Below are positions 34,839 through 41,567 of a stretch of 64,000 nucleotides of DNA, in pieces. Position 1 is the first letter of the stretch. Every line of letters begins with the position of its first letter. This stretch comes from Phycisphaeraceae bacterium. GTDB taxonomy: Bacteria; Planctomycetota; Phycisphaerae; Phycisphaerales; Zrk34. Below the pieces are notes generated by a model that was not told where the DNA came from, did not search any database, and saw nothing but the letters and a program-made list of their open reading frames with translations. The position numbers and the translations under genes were made by a program. The DNA is taken from the NCBI GenBank assembly GCA_028284925.1, contig JANQQT010000007.1, forward strand, positions 1-64,000. Direction: 5' to 3'.

Positions 34839-34955
34839 ATGAAACGCACCATTGATAATAAACCGATGCAACCGAACGCGCAGGATCGCGTTTCGTTTCT
34901 GTCATCGTGGTGCACTCTTATTGGCCGTGTACACACAGGACACAGATGCTCGTAG
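34839..34955 (+). CDS. 38-residue leader peptide
   Basis: Begins MKRTIDNKPM and ends in VHTGHRCS, with one Trp (24), two Cys and two His near its end. AGGA lies eight bases before the ATG. Its stop codon overlaps the sequence GGTTC (34955-34959), which can pair with GAACC (34986-34990) and so compete with the terminator stem. No run of one regulatory codon is evident, so the signal read by the ribosome is not obvious. Function as a leader is inferred from position and structure. Confidence 0.5.
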   Translation: MKRTIDNKPMQPNAQDRVSFLSSWCTLIGRVHTGHRCS

Positions 34956-34986
34956 GTTCATACGATAAATCGTACCAGACTCATCG

Positions 34987-35017
34987 AACCCGCGAGCAGC
35001 CGCCCGCGGGTTTTTTT
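34987..35017 (+). terminator. Attenuator terminator hairpin
   Basis: AACCCGCG (34987-34994) and CGCGGGTT (35005-35012) form a GC-rich stem followed by a T run to 35017, 34 bases before the PaiB-like start. An alternative hairpin TACGA-TAAA-TCGTA with flanking GGTTC/GAACC precedes it and would disrupt the stem. It lies inside the transcript of the following gene, so it should be conditional. Confidence 0.75.
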
Positions 35018-35050
35018 GTTGAATTCAGCCCTTGAAAGGAGGGCAAGATT

Positions 35051-35614
35051 ATGAGTAGCGAAAGCTCCATAGACGGAGGAATAATCAAAGAGACTCACGG
35101 CGGGTATTCTCCTGCCCTGATCGATCGGCAGGCCGTTCGTTTCCTGCTGGACCATCACCTTGGCCGGCTCATGACGGAGGATGCGCGGTTATTTGAGCCG
35201 TATGTTTCGCCTGTTCATTACATTTCAGATGGCACGGGCGGTTTGCTAACGGTTTTGCCTTCGAGTGACCCGCAGCTTGACGCGATCGGCGGCGGAGGAG
35301 TATCTGTTCTTTCCGTGCCTTCCAATCTTAAGAGTAAGCCTGATCTTTACGTCCGCGACAGTGATGAGGTAACGCAGGACGCCATCTGGCATGTCCAAGC
35401 TAGCGTGGATGTTACTCTGGATACCAATCCTGTTGCGATTCAGAGTGTGTTGCGTGGACAGGTGCACGCGGTTCTGGAGCGGATTGCCCAAGAGGACGGC
35501 TCTGACCCGGCTTCTCGTGCGGATCAGAGCGTTCTGAGTGAGTTGGTCGCGGTGCGCATGGTTATCACGGGCGTAAGTGCCCGGCTGCGGCCTTTGGCAA
35601 CTACTCTGGTTTGA
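35051..35614 (+). CDS. PaiB-like FMN-binding domain protein
   Basis: 187 residues. It resembles the FMN-binding split-barrel family of PaiB: an opening helix RFLLDHHLGRLMTED, then PYVSPVHYISDGTG, a GGGGVSVLSV strand, and a region like the PaiB segment around its Trp-containing substrate loop. Similarity is moderate and the C-terminus is shorter than in PaiB, so the call is tentative. AAAGGAGGG lies before the ATG. It is preceded by a promoter, a leader peptide and a terminator hairpin. PaiB in Bacillus is a repressor of sporulation and protease genes; a role for this one cannot be stated. Confidence 0.5.
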   Translation: MSSESSIDGGIIKETHGGYSPALIDRQAVRFLLDHHLGRLMTEDARLFEPYVSPVHYISDGTGGLLTVLPSSDPQLDAIGGGGVSVLSVPSNLKSKPDLYVRDSDEVTQDAIWHVQASVDVTLDTNPVAIQSVLRGQVHAVLERIAQEDGSDPASRADQSVLSELVAVRMVITGVSARLRPLATTLV

Positions 35615-35716
35615 GTTCTTTCACACACATACGTGCGGGCCGGTCATCGCTCCAGCCTCCAGTGGTGACAAGGTCCGCGCGTTTTTTGTGCGCTACCGCT
35701 ATACAATCCCGTCATC

Positions 35717-36673
35717 ATGCGTGAGTTGGCACTGTTACAACATATCTATGGAAACAATACGTTGCTCCCGGAATGTATTACCATCCCGCCGGGCGACGAT
35801 ATGGGTGGAATCCAAATCGGCGATACCCATTTGCTGGTCAGCACGGATCAGCTTATTGAAGATGTCCACTTTAATGCGCAGACGCCTTTGGAATTCATTG
35901 CCCGCAAGGCGGTGGCACGTAATCTTTCCGACGTTGCCGCTATGGCGGCGACGCCTGTTGGAGCCGTGGCGACAGCGTGTCTCCCCAAGCGAATGCATCA
36001 GGCTCAGGCTTATCAGTTGTGCGATGAGATGCGACGTTGGTCTGAGCGATACAGCTGCCCCTTGTTTGGAGGTGACATTGCCATCGCCGGCTCTAAGCTC
36101 CATATCGCACTTACCGTTTTTGCCAAACCCGGCGATAGGGGGGCTGTGAGGAGATCCGGAGCGGAACCGGGTGATATCGTTTTTGTTTCGGGGCAATTCG
36201 GGGGTGCATGGACTGGCCCATCCGGACCTGTCTCGCGTGATTTCACGTTTGAACCGCGTATTGAATTGGCCAGGAGATTGGCGGAGCATCCTGATTTTCA
36301 GGTTAACAGCATGATCGACGTATCGGACGGATTGGCGCGGGATTTCAAGCGGATATGTGAGATGTCGGGCGTATTTGGCCAGCTCGATGGTTCGCTAGTC
36401 CCTGTTCATTCATCCGCTCATGTTGCGGCATCTGGTGATGGTCTGCCCGCATTCATTCATGCGCTTAAGGACGGTGAGGATTACGAGCTGTGTTTTACGG
36501 TTAGTGAGGAAGCGGCTTCAGGTGTGTTGAAGGAAATAGAGGGTGTTCCCATTACGCGCGTTGGGCGAATTCTTGAGACGGCTACCCGTCTACATGCCGG
36601 CGAGATACAAATTTTGGGTGTGGATGGTGAGATACTTTCGATCAATGATTTAGGCTGGGAACACCATATATGA
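35717..36673 (+). CDS. thiL: Thiamine-monophosphate kinase
   Basis: 318 residues. Phosphorylates thiamine monophosphate to thiamine diphosphate. Motifs: PGDDMGG (27-33) in the ATP- and metal-binding part, STDQLIEDVHF (about 43-53), and DVSDGLARD (about 199-207), which mark ThiL. Start is the ATG at 35717. Overlaps the next gene, tsaE, by four bases, so the two are translationally coupled. Confidence 0.94.
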   Translation: MRELALLQHIYGNNTLLPECITIPPGDDMGGIQIGDTHLLVSTDQLIEDVHFNAQTPLEFIARKAVARNLSDVAAMAATPVGAVATACLPKRMHQAQAYQLCDEMRRWSERYSCPLFGGDIAIAGSKLHIALTVFAKPGDRGAVRRSGAEPGDIVFVSGQFGGAWTGPSGPVSRDFTFEPRIELARRLAEHPDFQVNSMIDVSDGLARDFKRICEMSGVFGQLDGSLVPVHSSAHVAASGDGLPAFIHALKDGEDYELCFTVSEEAASGVLKEIEGVPITRVGRILETATRLHAGEIQILGVDGEILSINDLGWEHHI

Positions 36674-37344
36674 CAGACTCAGAGGGCGATACGCTAACCA
36701 TTCAAAGTCACTCGGTGGAATCCACCGTTCAACTCGGGGAGAAAATCGGCCGAATCTGCCGGCCGGGTGATGTGATTGCGCTCATCGGGGAACTTGGAGC
36801 CGGCAAGACTCAATTCATACGAGGATTGGTAGGGGGGCTTAATGGCGACCCCCGACAGGTATCCAGTCCGACCTTTATCATGATGTGCGAGTACGAAGCG
36901 GACGTTCGTGTTGTCCATATCGACGCTTATCGGATTTCCGGACTATCGGACCTTGAGTCGATAGGTTATGGGGATGAGCTGCTTGGCAAGTCGATCGCAG
37001 CGATCGAGTGGGCTGATTTGATCGCGCGGGATCTTCCGGTTGACCATCTGGCCGTTGAAATTCAGCATGGCGAGAATGAGGCCAGATGTATTACGCTCAT
37101 TCCCAGAGGTCCATGGCAAGCGAGACTTGTTCAATTTGATTTCAAGAGTGATTTAAGAGCGGGAGGAGTCAAGTCTGAACCGTGTCGCAAGTGCGGCCAA
37201 CCGGCGTCAACGTCGGGGGCGCATTTCCCGTTTTGTTCAGAGCGTTGCCGTTTGGCGGATCTTAATAGCTGGTTTGAAGGCGAGAATAAAATTTCGCGTC
37301 CCATGACTGAAGACGATCTTTATGGCGGCGAACAGTTACATTAA
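36670..37344 (+). CDS. tsaE: TsaE ATPase fused to a YacG-type zinc finger
   Basis: 224 residues. Residues about 15-150 form the TsaE/YjeE ATPase needed for tRNA t6A37 synthesis: Walker A GELGAGKTQF (40-49), the SSPTF motif and DAYRISGLSDLE. Residues about 168-210 are a YacG-type zinc finger with Cys172, Cys175, Cys189 and Cys193, followed by ADLNSWFEGENKIS, as in the gyrase inhibitor YacG. Normally these are separate proteins. The ATG overlaps the thiL stop by four bases. The zinc-finger spacing (C-x2-C-x13-C-x3-C) is slightly short of the E. coli one. Confidence 0.88.
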   Translation: MTDSEGDTLTIQSHSVESTVQLGEKIGRICRPGDVIALIGELGAGKTQFIRGLVGGLNGDPRQVSSPTFIMMCEYEADVRVVHIDAYRISGLSDLESIGYGDELLGKSIAAIEWADLIARDLPVDHLAVEIQHGENEARCITLIPRGPWQARLVQFDFKSDLRAGGVKSEPCRKCGQPASTSGAHFPFCSERCRLADLNSWFEGENKISRPMTEDDLYGGEQLH

Positions 37345-37390
37345 ATGCAATTCAGAGTCCACGTTGAGAAGCCGATCGCCCTGAGTGAAT

Positions 37391-37876
37391 CTATTCGGGT
37401 GGCTGTTCGCCTGGTTTTACTCCAAAAATAAGCAATCGGTGACCAACCGGTTCGAGTCCTTTGGCTCGGCAAATTGCGTCACACAAATCGGAGATGGCAT
37501 CGTCTTGAAATTCGATAATCTCATCGCTGGAGACGTTGACTACATAGTCAATTGGCTTCTGCCCATAGATAAGCTGGTAGTGCGACTGCTTGGAATCAAT
37601 CAATACCTCCTGAATGATACCGGCTTCAACGAGGTGCTTGATTGTTCTGTAGATGGTTGCTTTGGAAACCCGCTCCTCGGCCTGGTACATCTCCCAGAGT
37701 AATTCTTCAGCCTGAAACAGGCCTTCCTTGCCCATAACGGCGTCTAGAATCTTGGCCCGCTCGGCGGTGAATTTAAGACCGCGTTGCTTCAGAAATCGTC
37801 GAAAGATACTACAAAGCGGCGGGAGTATGGCCTCCTCATTGGTGGAATTCGCGGAATTGTCTTCAAGTTCAGCCAT
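37391..37876 (-). CDS. Fur-family transcriptional regulator with degenerate metal site
   Basis: 161 residues from the ATG at 37876, chosen because GGAGGG lies five bases upstream; an ATG at 38002 has no comparable site. The winged-helix domain (about 35-90) is clear: LKFTAERAKILDAV and ATIYRTIKHLVEAGII. In the dimerisation domain, the Fur motif HHDHLICxxC is replaced by GQKPIDYVVNVSSDE (106-120), so several metal ligands and the first zinc CxxC are absent. His99, Glu122 (IEF) and His146 remain. The regulator may therefore be metal-independent or use a different signal. It is divergent from the CYTH gene, with the dif-like site between them. Confidence 0.9.
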   Translation of the reverse strand: MAELEDNSANSTNEEAILPPLCSIFRRFLKQRGLKFTAERAKILDAVMGKEGLFQAEELLWEMYQAEERVSKATIYRTIKHLVEAGIIQEVLIDSKQSHYQLIYGQKPIDYVVNVSSDEIIEFQDDAISDLCDAICRAKGLEPVGHRLLIFGVKPGEQPPE

Positions 37877-38031
37877 ATATCCCTCCAAGGCTGTCCGTGC
37901 ACTGTGTTCCAGCCCATAGAAATTGCCTGCTGTGGCCCCATGTATAGGCGGGCGTGTCTCCGTATCGCAAACATCATAGCGTTGTGATAAGGTGTATCGC
38001 AAGGAAGGCTACGGGAAACAGGCCGGATCAA

Positions 38032-38059
38032 AAGTCCGATAATAACTGTTATGTTAAAT
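38032..38059. other. Candidate dif site (XerC/XerD recombination site)
   Basis: 28 bases: left arm AAGTCCGATAA (38032-38042), spacer TAACTG, right arm TTATGTTAAAT (38049-38059). The right arm is identical to the XerD arm of E. coli dif. The left arm matches the Bacillus left arm (ACTTCCTAGAA) at seven of eleven positions. The inner ATAA/TTAT inverted repeat with six bases between is the dif core. It is intergenic, in the zone where the strand composition changes sign, and a XerC/D gene is 11 kb away. A competing view is a regulator box for the fur-like gene: ATAAC-T-GTTAT at 38042-38052. Confidence 0.5.
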
Positions 38060-38177
38060 CAGGCTCGTTTTGCGTGAAATCTCGTCTTTTGCGTGGCTTT
38101 TGGGGCTATCCACGTTTTCAGATCAAATTGCGTGCCTTCAAATTTGATTTGTCGCTATCGCAGGCCTTGGCTTACGT

Positions 38178-38711
38178 ATGCCACTCGAGATAGAAATTAA
38201 GATGAAGGTCGATGATCTGGATGCGATTGAACGACGCGTCATTGATGCCGGTGGAGAATTTGTCGCTGATATGTTGGAGAAGAATACGTACTTTGATTCG
38301 CGGGACCGAGCATTCACGGGCGCGGATCAAGGCTTGCGTATACGTCAGGAGTTTGGGGCCTCCGATGGTTCGCTTCGCCAGACGGTAATGACTTATAAGG
38401 GGCCGCGCGAGCCCGGGTTGACCAAGAAGCGAGAAGAGATTGAATTTGCGCTCGATCATGCTGAGGCTGCGACTGAGATTTTGGAAAGACTGGGATTCGG
38501 TATTAGTCTGGCGTTTGAGAAAAGCCGCAAGAGATATCGGCTTGCAGATTGTATAATTGAGTTGGACATTTTGGAGGCTTTGGGGCGATTTGTGGAGATT
38601 GAAGGACCTTCTGACGAAAGTGTCCTTGCGATGCGTGACAGGCTTGGCCTTGCTGATTTCGAAGTGGTATCGAAGGGTTATGCTGCGTTGGTCGCTCAAT
38701 CGAATCTGTAG
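38178..38711 (+). CDS. CYTH-domain protein, class IV adenylate cyclase type (CyaB)
   Basis: 177 residues, essentially one CYTH barrel. The signature ExExK is at residues 4-8 (EIEIK), with further conserved acidic and basic residues, including LRIRQ near 55. CyaB-type proteins make cyclic AMP from ATP in some bacteria; other CYTH proteins hydrolyse triphosphates such as thiamine triphosphate. The thiL gene is near by, which makes the latter attractive, but nothing in the sequence decides. Start is the ATG at 38178. No terminator is evident after it. Confidence 0.85.
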   Translation: MPLEIEIKMKVDDLDAIERRVIDAGGEFVADMLEKNTYFDSRDRAFTGADQGLRIRQEFGASDGSLRQTVMTYKGPREPGLTKKREEIEFALDHAEAATEILERLGFGISLAFEKSRKRYRLADCIIELDILEALGRFVEIEGPSDESVLAMRDRLGLADFEVVSKGYAALVAQSNL

Positions 38712-38779
38712 AAGGCGTGTTGTGCTTCGTTTTGAGGGCCCCTTTCGCGGCCGGGCCTGGATGTCGTGCAAATGTCAAT

Positions 38780-38806
38780 ATGTAATCAAAGTATTACATT
38801 TGTAAT
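38780..38806. promoter_or_regulatory. Candidate operator before the carbamoyltransferase
   Basis: ATGTAAT (38780-38786) and ATTACAT (38793-38799) form an inverted repeat with a six-base spacer; a third half-site TGTAAT follows at 38801-38806. It is AT-rich and lies about 150 bases before the carbamoyltransferase start, in a region with no other gene. A binding protein cannot be named. Confidence 0.4.
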
Positions 38807-38956
38807 AAGATGATAGACCGATTGAAATTGCCATTATGCTTTTTGCGGTGATCGATTCGAACGGAATACAATCTTTGCCGATATGCTGTGGACGGGAAAT
38901 GAAGTGGTGAGCAGGCTATGTTCTGTTCCTTGATAAAGGAGTTCAATCAGGTACTT

Positions 38957-40795
38957 ATGACGGCAATTCTTGGCATATCCGCGTTTTATCATGATTCGGC
39001 TGCTGCGTTGGTGGTGGATGGGGATATCGTTGCTGCTGCGCAGGAAGAGCGGTTTACGCGCAAAAAGCATGATCATGAGTTTCCGGTCAACGCGATCGAG
39101 TATTGTCTTGATGAAGCGGGGTTGACGCCTGAGCAGTTGGATTACGTTGGTTTCTACGACAAGCCTTACCTTAAGTTTGAGCGCCTGCTGGAAACTTATC
39201 TGGCGTTTGCGCCGATTGGATTCCGCTCATTTATGCGTGCGATGCCGCTTTGGCTAAAACAGAAGCTCCATTTGCCTCGGGAGATGCGGAAGGCGCTGAA
39301 GGGTGCGTATAAGAAGCGATTTGTTTTTACGCAGCATCATGAGTCTCACGCCGCCAGTGCGTTCTTTCCATCTCCTTTTGAGGACGCCGCCATTCTTACG
39401 CTTGACGGTGTTGGCGAGTGGGCGACCACGAGTTACGGTGTCGGTCGTGGGAACAAGATTGAACTCACGCACGAGCTTCGTTTCCCTCATTCCCTGGGCC
39501 TTCTGTATTCTGCATTTACTTACTTCACCGGATTTCGTGTTAACAGTGGTGAGTACAAGTTGATGGGGCTTGCTCCCTATGGTGAACCGAAGTATGCCGA
39601 GATTATGCTGGAAAAGCTCATTGACCTGAAAGACGATGGTTCATTTCGACTGGATTTGTCCTATTTCAATTATTGCCAGGGTCTGACGATGACCTCGCGG
39701 AAAATGAATCGACTTTTTGGGCATGGTCCGCGCGAGGCTGAGTCTCGTATTACGCAGGAAGAGATGGATATCGCGGCATCGATCCAGAAGGTCACAGAAG
39801 AGGCGATGCTTAAGGCCGCATCACACCTGCATGATACTACGGGACTGAAAAACCTTGTGCTTGCCGGCGGAGTAGCTCTCAATTGTGTCGGGAATGGTCG
39901 TATCCTACGCGAGTCGCCTTTCGATGAAGTTTGGATTCAACCTGCAGCGGGTGATGCGGGCGGAGCACTGGGTGTTGCCACATTCATCTGGCATCAGCTC
40001 CTCGACCATAAGCGGGTGGTGAATAAGAATGACAGTCAGAACGGATCGTTGCTTGGACCTGACTTTGATGAGGACAGTATCAAGAGTTTTCTGGATTCCA
40101 AAGATGCTGTGTATCGCCAATTTGAGAACGAAGATGACATGTGTGAGTTTGTGTCCGAACAGATCGCAAACGAACAGGTGGTTGGGTGGATGAATGGGCG
40201 TATGGAGTTCGGCCCGCGAGCACTAGGTTCTCGCAGCATCATTGGTGATGCGCGCAGCGAGAAAATGCAATCCGTGATGAACCTTAAGATTAAGTTCCGG
40301 GAGTCGTTCAGGCCGTTTGCCCCGACTGTTCTTCGAGAGCGTGTCGACGAGTTTTTTGAAATGCGTAAGAACGAGGCAAGTCCTTACATGCTTCTCGTCG
40401 CACCGGTACAGGAAAGTATTCGCACAACCACGAACGGTGAGCAGGACGATCTTGAAGGTATTGAAAAGCTCAAGGTCTCGCGATCTGAGATACCTGCTGT
40501 GACTCACGTCGACTATTCCGCGCGGGTTCAGACGGTTGAGCCGAATCGCAATGGGGCGTACTACAAGGTCATTAAGAAGTTTGAAGAAAAGACCGGCTGC
40601 CCGGTCATTATAAACACCAGTTTTAACGTGCGCGGCGAGCCGATCGTTTGCGAACCGTCCGATGCCTATCACTGTTTTCTTGGGACGAATATGGACGTGC
40701 TGGTCATTGGCCATTACGTTTTAATTAAGAGTGAACAGAAGGACGCCAAGGAGATTGACGTTGAGTCTTATCTTGGCAAATTCAAGTTGGATTAA
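38957..40795 (+). CDS. Carbamoyltransferase, NodU/CmcH/TobZ family
   Basis: 612 residues. Transfers a carbamoyl group, made from carbamoyl phosphate and ATP, to a hydroxyl acceptor. The N-terminal Kae1/HSP70-like domain opens ILGISAFYHDSAAALV and holds the HHESHA iron-binding motif (127-132), plus SGEYKLMGLAPYG, LAGGVALNC and QPAAGDAGGALG. The C-terminal domain starts with MEFGPRALGSRS and has the FRPFAPTVL block. The start at 38957 is where homologues begin; an ATG 39 bases upstream was rejected. Family enzymes decorate Nod factors, antibiotics and saxitoxin. First gene of a four-gene cluster (SxtJ-like, DUF5989, SGNH hydrolase). Confidence 0.94.
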   Translation: MTAILGISAFYHDSAAALVVDGDIVAAAQEERFTRKKHDHEFPVNAIEYCLDEAGLTPEQLDYVGFYDKPYLKFERLLETYLAFAPIGFRSFMRAMPLWLKQKLHLPREMRKALKGAYKKRFVFTQHHESHAASAFFPSPFEDAAILTLDGVGEWATTSYGVGRGNKIELTHELRFPHSLGLLYSAFTYFTGFRVNSGEYKLMGLAPYGEPKYAEIMLEKLIDLKDDGSFRLDLSYFNYCQGLTMTSRKMNRLFGHGPREAESRITQEEMDIAASIQKVTEEAMLKAASHLHDTTGLKNLVLAGGVALNCVGNGRILRESPFDEVWIQPAAGDAGGALGVATFIWHQLLDHKRVVNKNDSQNGSLLGPDFDEDSIKSFLDSKDAVYRQFENEDDMCEFVSEQIANEQVVGWMNGRMEFGPRALGSRSIIGDARSEKMQSVMNLKIKFRESFRPFAPTVLRERVDEFFEMRKNEASPYMLLVAPVQESIRTTTNGEQDDLEGIEKLKVSRSEIPAVTHVDYSARVQTVEPNRNGAYYKVIKKFEEKTGCPVIINTSFNVRGEPIVCEPSDAYHCFLGTNMDVLVIGHYVLIKSEQKDAKEIDVESYLGKFKLD

Positions 40796-40833
40796 CGTCG
40801 CGGACGTGACCGTCCTACCGGATATGCAACATC

Positions 40834-41244
40834 ATGATTGATCTGAATCTCAATCCAAGTAAGAAGGACCTCCGCTGGTTTGGCGTGATGTTTGCTGTGT
40901 TTGCAGGGATCGTGGGTGTGATTGCCATTTGGCAATTTGATGCGCCGACCGCTGCGAAATGGATATGGATCGTTGGCGTATCGATCGGGGTGTTGTATTA
41001 CATTCTGCCCCCCTTCCAGCGTTACTTTTTTGTCGGCTGGATGTTGCTAGCCTTCCCTATTGGATGGGTGATTTCTCATCTCATTCTGGGCGTGGTGTAT
41101 TACCTGATTCTCACGCCGATCGGCCTCGTGATGAAACTCTTGGGGCACGACCCGATGCAGCGTAAGATAGATCGGGAAGCGGATACGTACTGGCAGGCGC
41201 ACAAGCCCACGACGGAGCCGGGCCGGTATTTCAGGCAGTTTTGA
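40834..41244 (+). CDS. SxtJ-family membrane protein
   Basis: 136 residues. Three to four predicted membrane segments at about 15-35, 40-60 and 65-95 and a short soluble tail with DREADTYW. This pattern, including the LRWFGVMFAVF opening and the GHDPM motif near residue 104, matches the SxtJ family, known from saxitoxin clusters as a protein of unknown function next to the carbamoyltransferase. It starts 38 bases after the carbamoyltransferase stop. Likely partner or scaffold of that enzyme at the membrane, but this is inference. Confidence 0.85.
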   Translation: MIDLNLNPSKKDLRWFGVMFAVFAGIVGVIAIWQFDAPTAAKWIWIVGVSIGVLYYILPPFQRYFFVGWMLLAFPIGWVISHLILGVVYYLILTPIGLVMKLLGHDPMQRKIDREADTYWQAHKPTTEPGRYFRQF

Positions 41245-41264
41245 TTGCAATCGGAGTGATAACG

Positions 41265-41504
41265 ATGTCGGACGAACAGGTCAATGATGACAAGCGCGAA
41301 GGCGAGGAGTCGAATGATTCGGCCAACGAGTTTGCGCGTGAGGCGGAAGGGAAGCATAAAGGCATCGTCAGTGAATTTACTGCGTTTCTCATTGAGAACA
41401 AAGCATGGTGGCTCGCCCCGATCGTGATTGCCCTGCTGCTTCTGGGTGTGCTGGTCATTCTGGGCGGCACGAATGCTGCGCCATTTATCTACACGCTGTT
41501 TTGA
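41265..41504 (+). CDS. DUF5989 mini-membrane protein (SxtK-like)
   Basis: 79 residues from the ATG at 41265. An acidic N-terminal segment (about 1-35) leads to one transmembrane helix and the closing APFIYTLF, which is the DUF5989 signature. Small proteins of this kind follow SxtJ in saxitoxin clusters (SxtK). It begins 20 bases after the SxtJ-like stop. A start at 41241 would overlap that gene by four bases, which is also possible. Confidence 0.8.
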   Translation: MSDEQVNDDKREGEESNDSANEFAREAEGKHKGIVSEFTAFLIENKAWWLAPIVIALLLLGVLVILGGTNAAPFIYTLF

Positions 41505-41567
41505 GGTCTTTCTTACGAAGCCAATCTATGGGGTTTGAAATTGCAGATTGACCAAAAAGGAGTGTGC

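Noticed and set aside
38038-38056. Fur or PerR box instead of a dif site
   Set aside because: ATAAC-T-GTTAT is an inverted repeat and lies before a fur-like gene, so this stays possible. It is not the main reading because the 11-base arm identity with the XerD arm and the position in the strand-bias transition fit dif better.
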